Part shown: positions 1 through 3,300 of the stretch, piece by piece
Numbering within the stretch: the first letter of the stretch is position 1
How the letters are laid out: the number at the start of each line of letters is the position of its first letter
Source: Nonlabens agnitus
GTDB lineage: Bacteria > Bacteroidota > Bacteroidia > Flavobacteriales > Flavobacteriaceae
DNA length: 5,650 nucleotides
NCBI RefSeq assembly: GCF_002994045.1
Contig: NZ_CM009580.1
Coordinates: 1 to 5,650 of the forward strand
Direction: 5' to 3'
Program-made: the position numbers and the translations under genes
The notes under the pieces: generated by a model
The model's input: the letters and a program-made list of their open reading frames with translations, nothing else
What the model was told of the DNA's origin: nothing
Database searches by the model: none

Positions 1-383
1 GAGAATGGCGATGGTTTTGCTCAGTTGGCGAGACGATCAGCTACAGCTTCGAGGTAACGAACAGTGGAGCTACGACCCTAACGAATGTGACGGTAACGGA
101 TCCATTATTGGTGGCGCCAAGCGGCAGCCTTACCGGCGGACCGATCGCGAGCCTTGCACCAGGAGCGGTAGACACGGCGACCTTTAGCGAAGCTACACGA
201 TCCAGCAGTCCGACATCGATGCTCAGAGCGTATCGAACCAGGCTACGGTACGGAACGACACCTGACGGAGATGATGTCAGCGACCTATCGGATGACAACA
301 GCAACCTGGAGAATGATCCAACGGGTACGGACCTTCCCGAGGACAGCGAGATATCGATCATCAAGACGTCGGTGTTCAACGAT
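1..383 (+). repeat. Repeat unit 1 (A type, 383 of 387 bp)
   Basis: The unit starts at the Glu codon of the DENGDG loop. It is nearly the same as unit 9, sharing the TTATTG form of DPLLV and the ACCGGCGGACCG turn. Four single bases are missing relative to intact units: G near 28, G near 189, C near 248 and G near 253. Confidence 0.85.
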
Positions 384-3300
384 GAGAACGGCGATGGCTT
401 TGCTCAGTTGGGCGAGACGATCAGCTACAGCTTTGAGGTGACGAACAGTGGAGCTACGACCCTTACGAATGTGACGGTAACGGATCCACTACTTGATGGT
501 GCCAACGGTACGTTGACTGGCGGTCCCATCGCTACACTGGCACCAGGAGCGGTAGACACGGCGACCTTTAGCGAAGCTACACGATCCAGCAGTCGGACAT
601 AGATGCTCAGAGCGTATCGAACCAGGCTACGGCTACGGAACGACACCTGATGGAGATGATGTCAGCGACCTTTCGGATGACAACAGCAACCTAGAGAATG
701 ATCCAACGGATACGAATCTTCCTGAGGACAGCGAGATATCGATCATCAAGACCTCTGTGTTCAACGATGAGAACGGCGATGGCTTTGCTCAGTTGGGCGA
801 GACGATCAGCTACAGCTTTGAGGTGACGAACAGTGGAGCTACGACCCTAACGAATGTAACGGTAACGGATCCACTACTTGATGGTGCCAACGGTACGTTG
901 ACTGGCGGTCCCATCGCTACACTGGCACCAGGAGCAACGACACGACCTTTAGCGGAAGCTACACGATCCAGCAGTCCGACATCGATGCGCAGAGCGTATC
1001 GAACCAGGCTACGGCTACGGAACGACACCTGACGGAGATGATGTGAGCGACCTATCGGATGACAACAGCAACCTGGAGGATGATCCAACGGATACGAATC
1101 TTCCTGAGGACAGCGAGATATCGATCATCAAGACCTCTGTGTTCAACGATGAGAATGGTGACGGCTTTGCTCAGTTGGGGAGACGATCAGCTACAGCTTC
1201 GAGGTAACGAACAGTGGAGCTACGACCCTAACGAATGTAACGGTAACGGATCCACTATTGGTGGCGCCAAGCGGCAGCCTTACCGGCGGCCCGATCGCTA
1301 CACTGGCACCAGGAGCGATAGACACGACGACCTTTAGCGGAAGCTACACGATCCAGCAGTCGGACATCGATGCTCAGAGCGTATCGAATCAGGCTACGGC
1401 TACGGGAACGACACCTGACGGAGATGATGTGAGCGACCTATCGGATGACAACAGCAACCTGGAGGATGATCCAACGGATACGAATCTTCCTGAGGACAGC
1501 GAGATATCGATCATCAAGACCTCTGTGTTCAACGATGAGAACGGTGACGGCTTTGCTCAGTTGGGCGAGACGATCAGCTACAGCTTTGAGGTAACGAACA
1601 GTGGAGCTACGACCCTAACGAATGTGACGGTAACGGATCCACTATTGGTGGCGCCAAGCGGCAGCCTTACCGGCGGTCCTATCGCGAGCCTTGCACCAGG
1701 AGCGGTAGACACGGCGACCTTTAGTGGAAGCTACACGATCCAGCAGTCGGACATCGATGCTCAGAGCGTATCGAACCAGGCTACGGCTACGGAACGACAC
1801 CTGACGGAGATGATGTCAGCGACCTATCGGATGACAACAGCAACCTGGAGAATGATCCAACGGATACGGACCTTCTAAAAAATGGTAGAATATCTTTGAT
1901 TAAAATAGGGGTTTTCAACGATGAGAACAATGATGGAGTGGCGCAGGTTGGCGAAATATAAGTTATTCTTTTGTAGTAACAAATACCGGAAATGTTACGT
2001 TAACGAACGTTATTATTGCAGACCCGTTATTGGTTACACCAAATGGCAGTCTTACGGGTGGCCCTATTGCGAGCCTTGTACCTGGCGAAAGTGATTCGAA
2101 TACGTTTGTAGGAACTTATACTTTATCCTTAACTGACGTAAACGCATCACAGGTCAGCAATCAAGCGACGTCGAAGCACAAGATCCCGATAATTCAAATG
2201 TCACGATCTATCAGATGATAATAGTAATTTCGAAAACGATCCGACTATAACATCTTACGATGCGGTCGATGCGATTAACCTTATTAAGAGAGGAACCTTT
2301 AATGATGAGAATGGAGATGGGTCCGCTCAGGTTGGTGAAACTGTCAGTTATTCATTTACTATAAGAAATGCAGGTAATAGGACAATTACTAACATTGTTT
2401 TATCTGACCCATTATTACAAGGAATAAACGGTACATTGACTGGCGGTCCTATTACGAGCCTTGTACCTGGAGCGATAGACACGACGACCTTCAGCGGAAG
2501 CTACACGATCCAGCAGTCAGATATTGATAATTTGCAAGTCACGAATCAAGCAATTGTTACTGGACAAGATCCTGATAATAATAATGTCACGGATACTTCT
2601 GATGATAATAGCCCAATTGAGAATGATCCAACGGATACGGACCTTCCCGAGGACAGCGAGATATCGATCATCAAGACGTCTGTGTTCAACGATGAGAACG
2701 GCGATGGCTTTGCTCAGTTGGGCGAGACGATCAGCTACAGCTTTGAGGTGACGAACAGTGGTGCTACGACCTAACGAATGTAACGGTAACGGATCCACTA
2801 CTTGATGGTGCCAACGGTACGTTGACTGGCGGTCCCATCGCTACACTGGCACCAGGAGCAACGGACACGACGACCTTTAGCGGAAGCTACACGATCCAGC
2901 AGTCCGACATCGATGCGCAGAGCGTATCGAACCAGGCTACGGCTACGGGAACGACACCTGACGGAGATGATGTGAGCGACCTTTCGGATGACAACAGCAA
3001 CCTGGAGAATGATCCAACGGATACGAATCTTCCTGAGGACAGCGAGATATCGATCATCAAGACCTCTGTGTTCAACGATGAGAATGGCGATGGTTTTGCT
3101 CAGTTGGGCGAGACGATCAGCTACAGCTTCGAGGTAACGAACAGTGGAGCTACGACCCTAACGAATGTGACGGTAACGGATCCATTATTGGTGGCGCCAA
3201 GCGGCAGCCTTACCGGCGGACCGATCGCGAGCCTTGCACCAGGAGCGGTAGACACGACGACCTTTAGTGGAAGCTACACGATCCAGCAGTCGGACATCGA

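Noticed and set aside
5..187. Plus-strand open frame beginning [11 protein letters not shown], with relatives near 1059-1337, 2524-2751, 4073-4297 and 4927-5121
   Set aside because: These are out-of-frame readings of the repeat; the family motifs lie in another frame at the same bases. They are open only because near-identical repeats lack stops in that frame.
41..379. Minus-strand open frames here and at 425-646, 810-1088, 2517-2798, 2887-3075, 3958-4176, 4334-4543, 4688-5059 and 5258-5476
   Set aside because: They recur at the same place in each repeat, antisense to the motif-bearing plus frame, and have no recognisable domains, so they are shadows of repetitive coding sequence.
600..602. 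TAG as a genuine nonsense mutation in unit 2
   Set aside because: It is in the shifted frame only; in the true frame the base change gives ATA in place of ATC, both Ile.
1873..1885. CTAAAAAATGG as a stop plus restart, or a slippery A run
   Set aside because: In the true frame (frame 3 after the loss near 1792) it reads CTA AAA AAT GGT without a stop, and the frame is the same on both sides.
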